DNA of 64,000 nucleotides, taken from assembly GCA_024349245.1 (NCBI GenBank), contig JALDNG010000006.1:7767001-7831000 (forward strand), given 5' to 3'. Numbering within the stretch: position 1 is the stretch's first letter; every line of letters starts with the position of its first letter. Shown in pieces: positions 47,648-62,848 of this stretch. The DNA is from Neodontobutis hainanensis. Its lineage: Eukaryota > Chordata > Actinopteri > Gobiiformes > Odontobutidae. The notes beneath the pieces were generated by a model. That model was not told where the DNA came from, searched no databases, and saw nothing but the letters and a program-made list of their open reading frames with translations. A program made the position numbers and the translations under genes.

Positions 47648-48088
47648 CTGTGGTTCGCAAACATTGGATCAGGAACCAAAGATGGGACAAGGGAGATTTT
47701 ATTTTGGTCGGCAAAAAAATCTGTAATTATTTTATTTTTATATTTTTTTAGATAGGTTTTATCAGGTTTTAGTTGGAAACCAAATAGGTTTTGGGTGGAT
47801 TTATAATAATAATTAGTTAATCCTAATTCAAATCCCCTCCAAAAAAAAAATAAAAACAAAAAAGTCAGAAATAATACTATGCAAAAAATAATTGAAAGCA
47901 GACCAAAAAAAAGTACTATTAATAAATATATATATGGCTTTAACTCAATTAAATGCCATTTAGAAAACTAAGAGAAAAATATCCAAAACACAAAATGACA
48001 CTAAAACAAAACCAAAGAGATTTGGGTCATGAATCATTTGATCTTTTGAAATATGGGTCCCCTAAAAAAAAAGGTTGGGAACCACTGG
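47648..48088. mobile_element. hAT-like MITE, second copy of the family
   Basis: The left end CTGTGGTTCGCAAAC and right end reverse complement CAGTGGTTCCCAACC are good inverted repeats. Flanks ATCTACAT and GGCTACAT share six of eight bases, as expected for an aged 8-bp hAT target duplication. The right part matches the element at 44787-45549. Only remnants of the minisatellite unit (GGTTTTAGTTGG) remain. No transposase is encoded. Confidence 0.6.
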
Positions 48089-48479
48089 GCTACATCATGT
48101 ATATCTGTTGGACATTGGTAACCATGGACACACAGACTCCACACAGTAAAGCCTTACCCTGCCCGAGCAGAAATCAATCCCATCAGTGTACAACCCCAGG
48201 ATATGTCAAGTAAAGTTCCATAGTGTTGCTCTAACCTAACACCACTACATATAGTAGAAAGAGTTTAGATCAGTCCACATCATAGTTTCTCAGTGCAACG
48301 GTAAATAAGTATTATTAACAAATTTGAAGCTCATGAATTAATCCTGGGGAAATTAAATAGTGTGGACGTGAAAAGTGTTTCCTGTTAAAAGTTAATTAAG
48401 ATCAGCAAGGTGACGAGTGACGTGCACCCGTAAAGCATGCGAACCTTAAATTCCCACGTATGGGAATAAAGTAAAAAGA

Positions 48480-48790
48480 AAAAGAAAAATTTTGTATCAT
48501 TTTACGTTATTTGCATAACCCTGCCCTGATTAAGGCAGGGGAGCCACCGAGTGATCTACAAATTAGCATGCTGTCACCTTCAGTGTCTCTTCTGTCATTC
48601 AGGAAAACGGGCGAGTGTGCAGACGTATGAACTCATCTCACATCTACTGCAGAAATGTTAATTAGGAAGCATGGCATCCCACAGCTCCATTCCTCCTCCG
48701 AGTGCCCAACTGACATGTTATGTATTTAAATCCCTTTCATGTGCCTGAATTATAGAGGGAGATGAAGTCACATGTGAATGATAGGAAATG
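48480..48790. promoter_or_regulatory. Candidate non-coding regulatory block
   Basis: Contains an octamer-like TTATTTGCATAA at about 48507-48518, a TGATTAAGGCAGG core, CAAATTAGCATGC and GTTAATTAGG. It is unique sequence with no open frame of note. Offered as a site to test for conservation. Confidence 0.25.
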
Positions 48791-49574
48791 CCATCATCAC
48801 AATATTTTGCATCCACAATTTAAATAAAAGCTAGATAATGAATAAAATGTGATGTAGAAAAAAAATAATCAAAATAAAAAATAAGACAAAGTCATATGGA
48901 ATAAAGCTGAGAAGAATCAACACATGATTAATTTTAAATACAGTATATGCACCATATGACTGTAGATACATCAGGTTTGAGTCTAACGGCACATATAGAG
49001 GGCTGTATGTGTGTGTCAATTTAATTAATTTGTTGTGCTTGTTTTAGATGTATTTACAGTGTTTTTATAAAGACGTTTTTATAATTAACATCAAACTTGC
49101 ATTACAACCCAGCACTGCCACAGGCGGACGATTTGTGGGCTTTATGCCAACACTTCTATTGTTGAGGAAGTAGTGCCCCCCTGTGGCCTCTGGAGAAACA
49201 CCACAGTACAGAAGGAGAAACCTTCTAGTAGTACTTCACACAGTGATGGGAAGATAGAACTTTGAAACGTTTCTTATCTCATAGTGTTTAATAGATGTAT
49301 TAAAAAACTGGGAGCCATTTTCTTTTGAAAAGATCGTTGGGAAATGCTCATATAAAAAGGAATGATGAAAGACATGTGTAAGAGTGTGATTAAACATTAC
49401 TGCTATGACGCTTTCACAGCTGACATCTGGAGTTCAAAGGCAGTTTCTATACAGGAAGGAACAAAACACATACCCTTTTTAATTTAATGACCACACTCTT
49501 CCTGAGACATACCTACATTTGAAGTGTAAGTGCCAGATGTTTGGCAAAGCCTTAAATCAGAGCAACAACTCGGT

Positions 49575-51777
49575 GTATGCTTTTAAAAATATTTTATTTC
49601 TTTGCAAAGGAGGCATTGGGAGCATCAGTGCGTTCTATGGCTTGAGTACAGAGTTCCTGTAGGAAACAAAAATCATAGAACAAGCCCTTGGGTGAACTGA
49701 GGGACCCACCCATGTTTACCAAAGAGGAATGTTTGAGGCAGCCACTCCGCAGCTGTTACTGAACACACTCTTAAGCAACAGCACAGTGTCTGGGCACAAA
49801 GTGTTAGAAGGAATGCTACTGTACAGTTTGTGGCTTTGTACTTGACCCTGCATGGCAGTTACAAAAAAAATCTTATTCAGAAAAGCTCTGCACAGTGTGA
49901 AGCGCAACTCTTAGAACTGAAAAAAATAAAAAAATAAACTCCAGCCCAGTAATGTATCCTTTTGTCATCTGATGTTTGTACCCTTTATCCTCAGGCCCCT
50001 TGGCAATACATCACAACGTTACAATTATTAATGCAACCTGGAAGAATTTTGGATCACAAATAAGCTTCCACATTAACATATTAATGCTTGCTATAGAATT
50101 GAATAAACTCCTGGCAGAAAAGTAAACCTTCCTCCACCCTTCGTATGGACAGTCTGCTGTGTTAGTCTCATCGAAGATTTGAGGCAAAAATTTGTCCCAG
50201 ATTCTGAATTTGAAGACTTTGAATTCATCCGTTTTCCTGGACAACTCGACTCATCCTCACACAATAGAATCTACCAATCTTGGCACTGCATGTGATATTA
50301 TTATTCCCATGAAGCTGGGTTGTGCATCTTTACAGCCTTGACTGTAATCCAGAGCTGTCAACATTCCACTATAGCAGCAGTTTGGGTTGAGGATTGTTTA
50401 CAGAAACACTTTGGATTGGAGAAAGTGGATGTTACATCTTCTATGTGAAGAGGAAACAGCTCCTTCTCATATTTGGTATAATCTCTGGATGCTGGTGAGA
50501 CAGTGCCCAGGTTTGACAGTGTACAAATCATTGGATCAGCCCCAGTGTGGGATAAAGCTAACAACAGTGCAGATACAATACAGTACGTGTGTATGGGACA
50601 CAGAACAGGCTACTTATCGGGTCAAGAAGCAGGTGGGGTTTTTGTATATCGTAAAACAGTCCCATTGTTCACTGGAAGTAGGCCACATTTTACTAGCAAA
50701 ATATTATAAAGATGGTGTTGAGAATGGGTAGAGCACCACCTGTGGCAAGAAATTGCTGCATTTCAGTTCATTCATTGTGAAGCCCTGCATGTGACATGTT
50801 TCTTTGCTGGGTTCTGTCTTTGTGATGGATGAGAGCATAGATTGATGTGAAATGACGCAGGGTGCCCACTCAAACCCACCCACACACACACACACACACA
50901 CTCATTCACACATTGTTTATGCAGAAAAATATATATTAACATTTGCATTACAAAACAGTACAAGGGCCTTAGTGTAGTAAAATAACTCTTTTGTCTGGTA
51001 GAAATGTTGAGAAGAATCTATGTAGGATCCTTGCATCATCTGTATGCAATTATAACAGCCTTTGCCTTCAACAAAATATCTCCTTAATCTTTGAAAATAT
51101 TCCCAAAGTTCATTGGGATTTGAGGCACTGGTTAAAATCTCTGTACGTAAAAACCCTCCTTGTTCAGCGTGAGGAAGCCGTCTCTGGGTATGTTCTATTT
51201 ATGAAAGGGATACGGCAAAGAGGCCTATAAGAGTGACTGAAGCCCTTAGAGTCTCTTGATTTTTGTCACAGCCAACAGTCCAGCTGTCTGGCGCTATATA
51301 AACTTACTAGTGTCACACCGAGAAGGAACTTGACTATAAAGATCTTGGCCACTTTTTTTTCCCCACCCTCAACAAACCAGAACTACACCTGCTCACCACA
51401 ACTTTAATCTTGCAGCCTTTGATTGAAAACCAGCAGTCAGTGTAGTTTAACCAGCACAACACAGAAGCCTTGTGCCCAGCAATTGCTTGGCAGGACTGCT
51501 GAAACAGTATTTCATTTTCAATGAGCCAGGGATCTGTGGTCCAGTGTACTCCACATCTCTGAATCCCACAGAGGCCATCCAAACATCCACAAGAAGCCCA
51601 TAACAATCCATAATGGCTCTGTTGTGCACAATCCACAGTATATGACCAGAACTTTTAGACATACTCCTTTTCCACATCCGGTTTACACAAACAAAAGAAA
51701 GCACAAAATATTTTTAAAAGTTTCACAGCATGTTGGCACTTGTGTCTAATCATCTGGCCAGAGCAGGGCCCTTATGC
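49575..51777 (-). other. peli2: Probable peli2 3' UTR with polyadenylation signal
   Basis: A minus-strand AATAAA (TTTATT at 49593-49598) is a good candidate end, giving a 3' UTR of about 2.2 kb. The interval has no coding frame and includes a short CA run at 50881-50900. Pellino genes have long 3' UTRs. Earlier cleavage sites cannot be excluded. Confidence 0.4.
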
Positions 51778-52356
51778 TCAGTCCACGGGGCCCTGGAAGA
51801 TTAGCTTGGAACAGCCTTGAGGGAGGCTGAGCTGGGTGGCACAGAAGGGACAGGCTGCATGGAAGGCATGAGTGCCATGAGGCAGAGGGATTTCAGACCA
51901 GTACTTGACAGACTTCTCTGAGCACACGTGTCCACAAGGCACAAAGGCGTGTGTGGGCGCTCCTGTGTCCACGTAGAACGCCGGCTCACAGCCCAACCAC
52001 AGCGGCACATAAGGGCCCACCACACGGCACATAGGACACTCTCGCTGAGCATTGGCCTCCTGCTCCGAACGGTGGCCCCAGTTGTGGTAGCCGTGCACGT
52101 GACCACACGCCAAGTAAACCCACGGCTGCTTGTCCTCCAGAGAGGAGAGGGCACGGCTGCGTTGCATGCTGGGAAAAGCAAGGGTGTTGAGACCAACAGG
52201 GCACTGGGGTCGCGCAGCATTGATCTCTTGTCTTAAAGCTTCTAAATGTTTCTGGGTAGGAGTGTGAAAAAGGCCCTCTGCTGTACGCCACAGTAATGTG
52301 GCTCCACAGAGATCCACAAGGGAGCCATCCTGCAGGACATTACTCTCATGCTCGAC
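51778..52356 (-). other. peli2: peli2 last coding exon with RING-like domain
   Basis: The exon starts after CCCCTCTGCAG with VEHESNVLQDGS and runs 192 residues to the stop. It holds all the zinc-binding Cys/His pairs. A small insertion relative to mammals, MQRSRALSSLEDKQPW, lies between the FHA-like and RING-like parts. Confidence 0.93.
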
Positions 52357-55300
52357 CTGCAGAGGGGTGGAGTAGACACACATCAGATCTCAAAGCAAAC
52401 AAAACTCAAAGCACTAATACTGAGAAAATATTTCTTCAAAGCTACCAACCAGTTTGCCAGGGGTCTGGGCTGAGCGAGTTTCCCTCAGAGTATAAACATC
52501 ACCACAAACTGAGATTTCTCTCCAAACACCTGGCTTGGAGTCTTCCATGAAACCACCCCTTGGATGCATTACCAACACACCATTGGTTGTCAGTCCATCC
52601 ATATGACCATCAGGGTTCTTCCATTTTGCAGCCTTTTCCTTTGAGACGCAGACAAGACAGATTTAAAAATTGATAAGCAAACACTTTTCAGTCAAACAAC
52701 AGGATATGTTTATGAGACTAGGGTATACAGAATTAAAGATACTGCTGTATGATTGTGCAATGGCTGCCTAGTAATTACCCCGAGGAAGATGTTTTTTGAA
52801 GTGTCAAATCCGGCTGCATAGATGCGTGCAGTAAAAGGAGGGTTGCGCTCACAGACAACGCGGCAGGCAAAGCGGGAGATGGTGCTCTGAGTGATAGGTG
52901 TCTCTTCGCCCTCTTGGCTTCCCGCAATTGTGTCGGTCACCACAAAGTCTATGGGGCTCTCAGTGGAACGCCCAATCTGTGAAACAAGTAATTACACAAC
53001 AATCAACAGGATAGTTTATCATACTCTCAAAGCTCCATTAATGCAGATGTTTTCTTTTTCATTTATATTGTTTTACTGCAGCAGTTTAATTAATCTTTTG
53101 GAAAACATGCAGCTGTGTGGTTTCAGTGTGGGCTGTACATCACTGAAATAAATGCAGAATGTTACACCATTGTTTTAAATGTCCAACACTTGAATACATC
53201 AACAGTTGAACAATGCCTGGCATTTCTTCCCTTTTCTATTTAAAATGTCAGATTTCTTAACAACTTCCCCCTTTTTAGTGATGTCTGAGTAAAACAAATG
53301 TGGGACACTACTTACAGAAAGAATACCATTCTGCTGCAACAGTACAAGCATCTGATAAACACTTCAGAGTTCACAGGACAATGTATAGTCTCCGATTATA
53401 GAATGAGAGTGACTTTACCTGAAACATGTCTGTGTCTTTGTCATGGCTATACTCCACAACTACTGTCTGGTTCCTGGACAGTGTGTAGGAGATGCTGTGC
53501 TGGCCTTTACTGTTCACCGCCTGAAAGGAACAAAAAAACAACTTCAGAAGACACTCAAACACAAAGAACCAAATAGAATACTATTATCACTCCGATCTGA
53601 GAACAGTTCACAAGCAGGAAACAACTACCAAATGTCTGCATCGCAGCTGAGGTTAAATTAAAGCTCAGAGTACGCTGTGCCTCGCTATTATATTTTACTT
53701 GATGCAATGAGTCATTCCGCTTATAGTGCTTGTTGGAAAATGTATCTTTTCAATCATGCATTTAAGAAGGACTGTCACAACTCAGAAGGAACTGATGACA
53801 AAGGAAGTGTAAAGTAACACTCCTATCACAGTAACCATAAAGTTAACACAGACCTGTCTCTGAGCTAAAATTCCCAATTTAGTCTGTGTGTGTCTGTGTG
53901 TGGAGGGAGGGGAGTATCCACTCGGGTCCCACTGCCATCAACACTTTACCACATGCTATTAACAGCTCACGCTAATCTGTGAATTCCATTACCCGAACAA
54001 CCCCCAGCCCCCGTACCACGTGCAAGAGAAAAAGAGCAAAAGTGGGTCATGGAGCGCATCACGCTCCGCTGTAACCTCAGAGACAGACGGGGACAAAAGT
54101 CATAGTCACACGCAGTCCTGTCCCGACCACACTGCCACAGACAAATGGCCCTCCACCTGTTCCTTCCTCAAAACACACACACACACAAAAACAGCTCCTC
54201 GTTGGGTTACACTGGTAAAAATATAAACACTGCCATGTGACGCCCCCTCCCCCCAAAGGAGAGCCAACGCAAACAAACCAACAAATACAGTAATGGAGAT
54301 TAAGTGGGGATATCAGTGAAGGGAAGGCTGGCGGCAGCAGGGGAGTTCTTCATTATCGGATGAATGAATGCATGAATGCAAGTGTGCCGCGACACGTGAG
54401 CATTTTTTTTCCTCGCAGCTTCTGAGCCATTCAGAGTTCACTGATATCAGACAAACTGTGAGGGAGCAAAGGTGGCAAATGATAATACGATCAAAAGACA
54501 ACTCGTCTCAAATCACCGCCTTGTTTGTCTCTTAAGCAAAATATATTTTGGACTGTCTGAGCAACTAAGAGACGTTGTCCTGCTACAAACTTAGAACATT
54601 CTCAAAACGACCAAAGTAAAACAAAGGGCAATGGGGTGACCATGGCAATTCCCATCTCTGAAAGAGTGACTAAAAAGAAACATTACATAACTGTAGATGG
54701 AGTAGTATCGGGCAAGCCGGACATACTGTGTATAAAACAAGTTATTCTTCCATTTTTTTTTATCTTGGGAAGCCTTCAAAACAAACTCATAATGATTAAC
54801 ACGTGAACACAGTGTTCTTTCTGGTAAAAACTTTAAAGCGTAAAACAGGCATCTTGGTTCAGAGTAAAGATTAGATCTGATACACCATCAAACTAGCACA
54901 TAACTCAAATATGGTTGTGTGTATATAAAAAAAGCCCTCTAACTGTGCAAAAAAAAGACACCATGAGAGTAACCTGAACCAAAGAGCCGTTGGCAAGAGA
55001 GCTTAACTCCTAACAAATGTCTGGAATATTGGCCTCCATGAGCTGCGGAGGTAAGCAGGTCCTCTGGCTTGTTTAGCACTTTTGCTTGGGAACCAAAGGC
55101 TGGAATGCAGGAGGGCAGACATGTTATACAGGACGGTGCAGTTTTTGGCAACCAGTGGAGAGCAAAGAAAAGCTTTGAGGCCCAACTGAGGGCTACAGTG
55201 ATTGTACTGCAAATGTCAACATAACAGAAGCCAAAAATAATGTAAAAACTTTACTTCACATTTCAGGGTTTGTTGAAGTCCTGTTGTTTTTTTTTCTCTC

Positions 55301-58300
55301 ACAAAGCTGTCAAGAGGAATTTGCTTTGAAGAGATTCCAGTTGTAATGTGCTGACTTCAGAGACCCAAAGTGAAGATTTTAAGAGTACAAAATGTTCGTT
55401 CCCATTAGTGCTATTCAATAATTCAACCAAGCTTTGTTCTGTACCTTGCTGGCCTGGGGCGTGTTGAGGATGTGCACAGTGCTGGGCTTAACACCATTGG
55501 CTTTGGTCCTCCTGTATAGAGCAAATCTGCTTTTCCGTCTACCCCGATCTCCGTTGGGCAAAGAGCCATTGTACCTGTCACAGAGAGGGGTGGGTTTAAG
55601 ATTGACAGATAGATTTTAGATATTTGGTTTTGTAGTTGTAAAGACATATCACACATTAAGTGTCTTTAAATGAACAACGGGTAATTGTGAAAACTGAAAA
55701 AGAGCTTTTCCATACATTACAGCGCTGAAAATGCAATGCACCCATTTAGCTACCCAACTTTTATTACATAATGCACTCTGACAATAATTGATGAATTAAT
55801 TAAGGCAGAAACGTGTGGCAATTGTTTCATCTTTTCAGAAAACTCGTCAAAAAATAAATAAATAAATACACCACACAGCTACCAATATACACCTTTAAAT
55901 TACACTCTTCATAACTCTGGGGGCTTCTGTCAATGCCTTTTCTCTCCTCCCTAACTCTGGGTTTGTCCTTGAGGGTGTCTCGTGAATGGAGAAGCCCTTT
56001 CCGGAAAGACTAGTGCTCTCTCTCCTTCCACCAGCTGGTTCCTACAGCTGGGACACCCCATGCTCTACAGCCATCCAACACACAGACCTTCTGTCACACT
56101 CATAACCACATTATGCTCTGATGACACAGTGAACACCGATATCTGTGTAAGAGACTCAAGCATGAGAAACATCTACATACATTTAAAGTACAATATAATT
56201 AATAATAAGCACCTTTTCTTTATTTAAAATCAAACAGAACAGTGGTCTTGAGAACTTACTTCTGCTCCTCCCTACCTTCCCAACAAAGCTACTCCACCTG
56301 TCCAATGTCTCCACACGGCTGACCAGGCAAGAAAACACATGGTCCCGGTCAGTACATTGCAGGGCTGGCCTGTAGCACAAGCCACCTACAGAGAGTTAGC
56401 TATGGATGATCCAAGACACACAACTACAAGTAATACACTGGTTCCAGGAGCGGAGTAAAAAATGTCACACAAGTGTTCAAAAAACTAAAAAAAAGTTCTG
56501 ATGTCACGATGATGCATTTTAGCGTTAGCATATCTTAATATTACAATTAAGGGTCACTCATGCCATATACAGCTTTATTAGTCAACGTCATCACATTCAA
56601 CTAACTCTGTATGATCCCTTTTCTTTTTGGCCTGTGCTGAACAGACCTCAGATTTACATGGCAACATGAGGCACAGGATTAGAGACTCTGGCATCCAGCG
56701 ATTCTTCAGGGTTGCACTTAGGATCCAACAGCACCACCTCCTACCCCTGACACGTACACCAAGGGATGGTGTCTCCCCAGAATAAGGAGGAGAGAATTTA
56801 TAACCCTCATTAACATTACACAGAAGCAAAGAGGGCCTTAAATGGCTATCTACCCCGTTTCAAAACTTTAAAACATCACAACAAACTTTTTTATTTTGGC
56901 AGTACCTATAGGACTCAATTGTGTCATGTGTATATGATGAATCAGTCCAGGATGTCATCACACCAGCACTGTCAACACCCACAACATCAATAAAGAATAC
57001 CCACTCTCCTTCTAATGATAAATAATGGATGTAAACAACAGCCCCCAGTACCAGTGTGCATCATTAAAGCCTTTCTATATTGTGTTCCTAAGAAATCTAA
57101 AAGCAATTAAAGCTCTATCAATAGGCCCAGTCTCTGATCCACAATGGACAGAGGAAGCTGAGGAGAGGCAGAGACCGGGTCTGGTTCAATCCATCCTTTC
57201 ATTTCCAGGATACCCACACAGCCAGTCCCCCCTTGCTGACCAGCTCCGAGCCAACCCTGGCTGGGCAGAGATGGGGTGCAGCCATGCAAGTAATAAAAGC
57301 CACACTGCTCATGGAAACAAAACAGTGAGGGAAGTGCTGCTCAAACAAAGCTTTGTTTCCGTGCTGCCAGCTATCCTGCCTTCCCTAGCTTTTATCTGAA
57401 GGGATGTGGTACCACTGCAGCTATTATCCACCTGTCACTGTTGATCTTAAATAGCTGCATCATTTCAAGATAAAACTCTTAAATATGCCTTAAACACTGA
57501 TATGGCGCAGTCCTATTATAACAGTGTGACCATTAGGAATGACGTGTGGCTTTTGGCTTATCCTGAACAAATCTACAACAGACGCTGTTTATAACACCGG
57601 CCCCAGCTTTTATTCAGGGGCAGGCCAGGACATGCAGCCTTTGAATTTGTAAAACAGACATGATGCTGCACATAAACCATGTCAAAAGTTAAAACTTACT
57701 TTGCATATACACCCACCTGCCTCCAACGTGATGTTAATAGAGCAGCGTTGCATTTTACATTTTAAAGTATTATTAGCAAATGCTGATGCACAGTCCCTCA
57801 GAGGTGTTTGCTGTGCATGTTAGGGTGTAGGTTTCATTTAGCCCTCCTACTGTCTGACCCACGCTACCCTTTTAAACAATGGGCCCCCACCTGACGATGT
57901 GAATAGCAGATTGTTATTCGACCACTAAAGGTATTCAAAGAATGGGGGGTGATATCATAATGGAGTCTGTTGATGGCAACTTAAAGCAATTCGAAGACAT
58001 AATGCAATTTAAATAATGTATATTGAGCAACGTTTTTGTCTCACACATATTAAGTTGTGCAGACAGCTTTTGAAAAGGGAAGAACTGTGAGAGGGGGGGG
58101 CATCGCCACTTCCGAATTCCATGAACTCCACCAATCCAGACTATGAAAAGGGCGAAGTGGTCAGAGAGCTGCTGAGCACGGGATTCGTTTTGCTTCTTAC
58201 GTTTCAAATTGCTCGTGAAAGTACGCTTTAGGACAACGGTATGTTTGAGCGACACTCGGAACGTTTTGAGAGTTTCCGAGGCCCAAAAAAAAAAAAAAAA

Positions 58301-58699
58301 GACTGAATCAAACAACGTCATCCAAAACATAAAACTAAAATGTACATACTTAACTGATTGCGCACGTGTCTGGGTCCAAAAGTAACGTGAGCTCGGGGAC
58401 TTTACGTTTTCGTACATACTTGCTCAGAGTTGGTAAGAATTGAGGCTAAATTACTAAGTTAAGCGTGAATAGTGTTAAAACTCAAAGCCGGCCATGTTGT
58501 TCAACGTAATGACTCCTACTGAAAACTTCCTCGGGATAATTGTATACAATAAAGTTAACAAATGTAGACTTTTTTGGGGGTTAATCAACCCCAGAAACAG
58601 ATATAAACGTTTAATAACTTACCCTAGTACCACAAGTTCCCCGTATTTCACTGGGTCTTTGGACGGGGCGCAGTACTCCTCTTGGCTTGACGAAAACAT
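51778..58699 (-). CDS. peli2: Pellino E3 ubiquitin ligase 2
   Basis: Pellino-2 is a cytosolic E3 ligase that acts with IRAK kinases in Toll/IL-1 receptor signalling. Coding exons are 58699-58623, 55574-55445, 53520-53419, 52976-52779, 52638-52450 and 52356-51778 (1275 nt, 424 residues; human PELI2 is 420). All junctions are GT-AG and in frame. The start MFSSSQEEYCAPSKDPVKYG resembles PELI2 more than PELI1. Residues up to about 270 form the FHA-like domain, with YNGSLPNGDRGRRKSRFALY, QHSISYTLSRNQTVVVEY, GRSTESPIDFVVTDT, QSTISRFACRVVCERNPPF, AGFDTSKNIFLGEKAAKWK and HMDGLTTNGVLVMHP. The C-terminal RING-like domain has CGHVHGYHNW (Cys316), CPMC (339, 342), CGHVC (373, 377) and CPFC (401, 404), ending IFQGPVD. 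The PELI2 identity also rests on tmem260 and ktn1 as neighbours. Confidence 0.95.
53521..55444 (-). other. peli2 intron 2, no gene seen
   Basis: About 1.9 kb between exons 3 and 2. Open frames on both strands are short and unrelated to known families. Nothing else recognisable. Confidence 0.5.
55575..58622 (-). other. peli2 intron 1, no gene seen
   Basis: About 3 kb. A 124-codon plus-strand open frame at 57025-57399 and a 160-codon minus-strand frame at 57935-58417 have no similarity I can recognise and no splice partners. The region is otherwise featureless. Confidence 0.5.
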
Positions 58700-59325
58700 G
58701 AGGCTTCACTGTTCAACGTTAGCAATACAGTAATAACTCAGAAGCTGAAAAAACACTCCGAAATCCCGTCCAAAACACCACACGCTGTCTTTTCATATCA
58801 CAAATCCAGTTGTACACGACTTGGTGGACAAAAGAGTCCAGAAATTCTGTTAATAAACTGCTCTTAAACTTTACCTTAGCGTGACATAGCAAAACGTAAG
58901 TTAGTTGGCGGCTGAATCCGCTCTGAGGCCGAAACAAAAACAGCGAGAAGCAGGGCCGGACCGTACCACTTTCCTTCTCTTTACTTTGTGCAGGGGGAGC
59001 ATGTTCAACTCAGCTAAGTCATACTGGCGTTTCTTCTCTCACGTAGTTAAATCTAGTGATGGGTAGTTAGTTAAAGGGCAGACCAATCGTAATTTGTATC
59101 TATCCGAACACAGGCTAGCCAATATGCAGTTCAGACCGTATAACTTTAGTTTGGATGTTACCTCGCACAGTCCATAGATCTCACTCTATGTTATGTCAAC
59201 AAAGACTACAATCTGGAATTCTTAAAGGGGTCATACTTGGTCGAAATATTTGCAAACTTTCCAGTTTCTGTGTCGAAAGAGAAGTTGTTTAAATATTTCC
59301 TCCTTCTTCTCCCACACTATACATA

Positions 59326-59330
<5 letters not shown>
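58700..59330 (-). promoter_or_regulatory. peli2: peli2 5' flank and presumed promoter
   Basis: The stretch upstream of the ATG at 58699 should hold the 5' UTR and promoter. I see no TATA box or clear start site. The call rests on position only. Confidence 0.3.
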
Positions 59331-59372
<42 letters not shown>

Positions 59373-59430
59373 TTTATTTATATAGCACCTTTCACAGATA
59401 ATAATCACAAAGTGCTTTACAACAGTGTTT
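59328..59430 (-). repeat. (AAGT)n microsatellite joined to a LINE-type 3' tail
   Basis: Ten or more AAGT units (about 59328-59370) are followed by AATTTATTTATATAGCACCT and CACAAAGTGCTTTACAAC. Read on the minus strand this is a retroposon tail (AAAGCACTTTGTG ... GCTATATAAATAAATT) ending in a simple repeat, a form common in fish LINE/SINE 3' ends. The family is not assigned. Confidence 0.55.
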
Positions 59431-61585
<2,155 letters not shown>

Positions 61586-61589
61586 AAAA

Positions 61590-62439
61590 TTTATCAAGCA
61601 TCCATTTTTATTAACATTGCCTGTTACAAAAGAACAAAAATTTCAGTGTTATTGAACTTAGCAACAAGATAGCCAGTTGATTACAGATGATATGGGATGC
61701 TTATTCCTAGAGAATTTGCAATAGAATTTAAAATCTACGCTGTTAATCTCACCTTTTCATTCAACAGTTCAGGTCACAGAATCCCTTATATTCGGAGCTA
61801 CAGTACAGACCTGTGTGCTATTTGTCCATGCAGCTCGAAATAGTGACCCTGACGATATGCTGATGTCCCCACCCAGTACTTAGCCATGATGTGCAATAGG
61901 CTTTGCAATTCAAGATGACGTAGTTTGTAATAGCTTTCTGGTCAAAAAGTAAAAAAAAACTAAATTGAACTGCACTTTATCTCAGCAGGTACTAACTCAT
62001 ACAATTAAACATTATACATAAGTTAACAGAAAAGCAGTGAAAAATGTTTGTTTTGTCAATTGTAAAGTGTATAATTGTTTTTTATCTAAAAAGAAGTTTG
62101 ATCTAAATAGAGGAATGATTGCCACACAGTTTGAAGAGCTGTTACGGTTATAAAATTAAGTTGCTGCTGAAGAAGAGGAATGTGGTAGGAGTGGTGCGCA
62201 TGTTTTTGGTACAGTGTTTGGAGTTTCTGGAATAAATGTCTGCCTCTTGTGACCAACAGGGTATTTCCAGCCACAGTAATAACGAGGCTGCTTCAGAAAC
62301 AGGTGAGCTGAGCAAAAATGGTGAGAAAGAAGAGGCTGGGTGGGTGTGACAGTTTGATGTGACAGTAGTAGTGATGAGAGCCAAGTTCAAAGTTGGTCTC
62401 TGTTGTGCAGACTGACTGTGACGGGGTCTGCCCTCAGAA
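61590..62439 (-). other. ktn1: Probable ktn1 3' UTR with polyadenylation signal
   Basis: A minus-strand AATAAA (TTTATT at 61607-61612) lies about 830 bases after the stop at 62440. No coding frame intervenes. The end is inferred from the signal only. Confidence 0.45.
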
Positions 62440-62848
62440 CTATACAATGGCCAAATCTTTGTCAGCCTCCTAAAAGAAAAAAATATGTAATCCTCAGAAT
62501 ACACATTTGGTTGGTAGTTATGCAATATTTTATGTCTTTAACATAGTGATAAGTCTTACTCCTTCGTGTCCCTTGGTGAGCTGTTGGCTTACAGCTTGTA
62601 GCAGTTGTTGCAGTTCTCTTACAGTCTGGTTTAGTCCTGCAGTCATTTTCTCCTTACTGTCAGTCTCCTCCTACAAAAGATTGAGTCAATACATGTCAAT
62701 TGTAGCTGATGGCAAAAAGGCCTTTGTCACCCATAAATGGTAATATACCCACATTTGGTGATGACAAAGTGCTATTCTCAATCAGCTCATCAGCATTGTC
62801 CGATACTTTCGACAGCTGACCCTGGATCAGATCAAGAGACCGCTGAGC
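62440..62848 (-). CDS. ktn1: Kinectin, C-terminal exons (partial gene)
   Basis: Three exons join in phase 0: 62848-62753 (32 codons), 62670-62560 (37 codons) and 62469-62440 (nine codons plus stop). They read AQRSLDLIQGQLSKVSDNAD and on, then EETDSKEKMTAGLNQTVREL, QQLLQAVSQQLTKGHEG, and EADKDLAIV. The heptad-like leucine/glutamine pattern predicts coiled coil, and the segment KMTAGLNQTVRELQQLLQ resembles the C-terminal coiled coil of the RRBP1/kinectin family. Kinectin is an ER membrane protein that binds kinesin. Identity as ktn1 rather than rrbp1 rests on synteny, since KTN1 is next to PELI2 in human. The donor at 62752 is GTGGGT, slightly weak. The rest of the gene lies beyond the right edge. 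Confidence 0.7.

Noticed and set aside
57025..57399. 124-codon plus-strand open frame in peli2 intron 1
   Set aside because: No recognisable domain, no splice partners and no conservation evidence; likely chance.
57935..58417. 160-codon minus-strand open frame in peli2 intron 1
   Set aside because: Contains a poly-Phe run from a poly-A tract and shows no family similarity.
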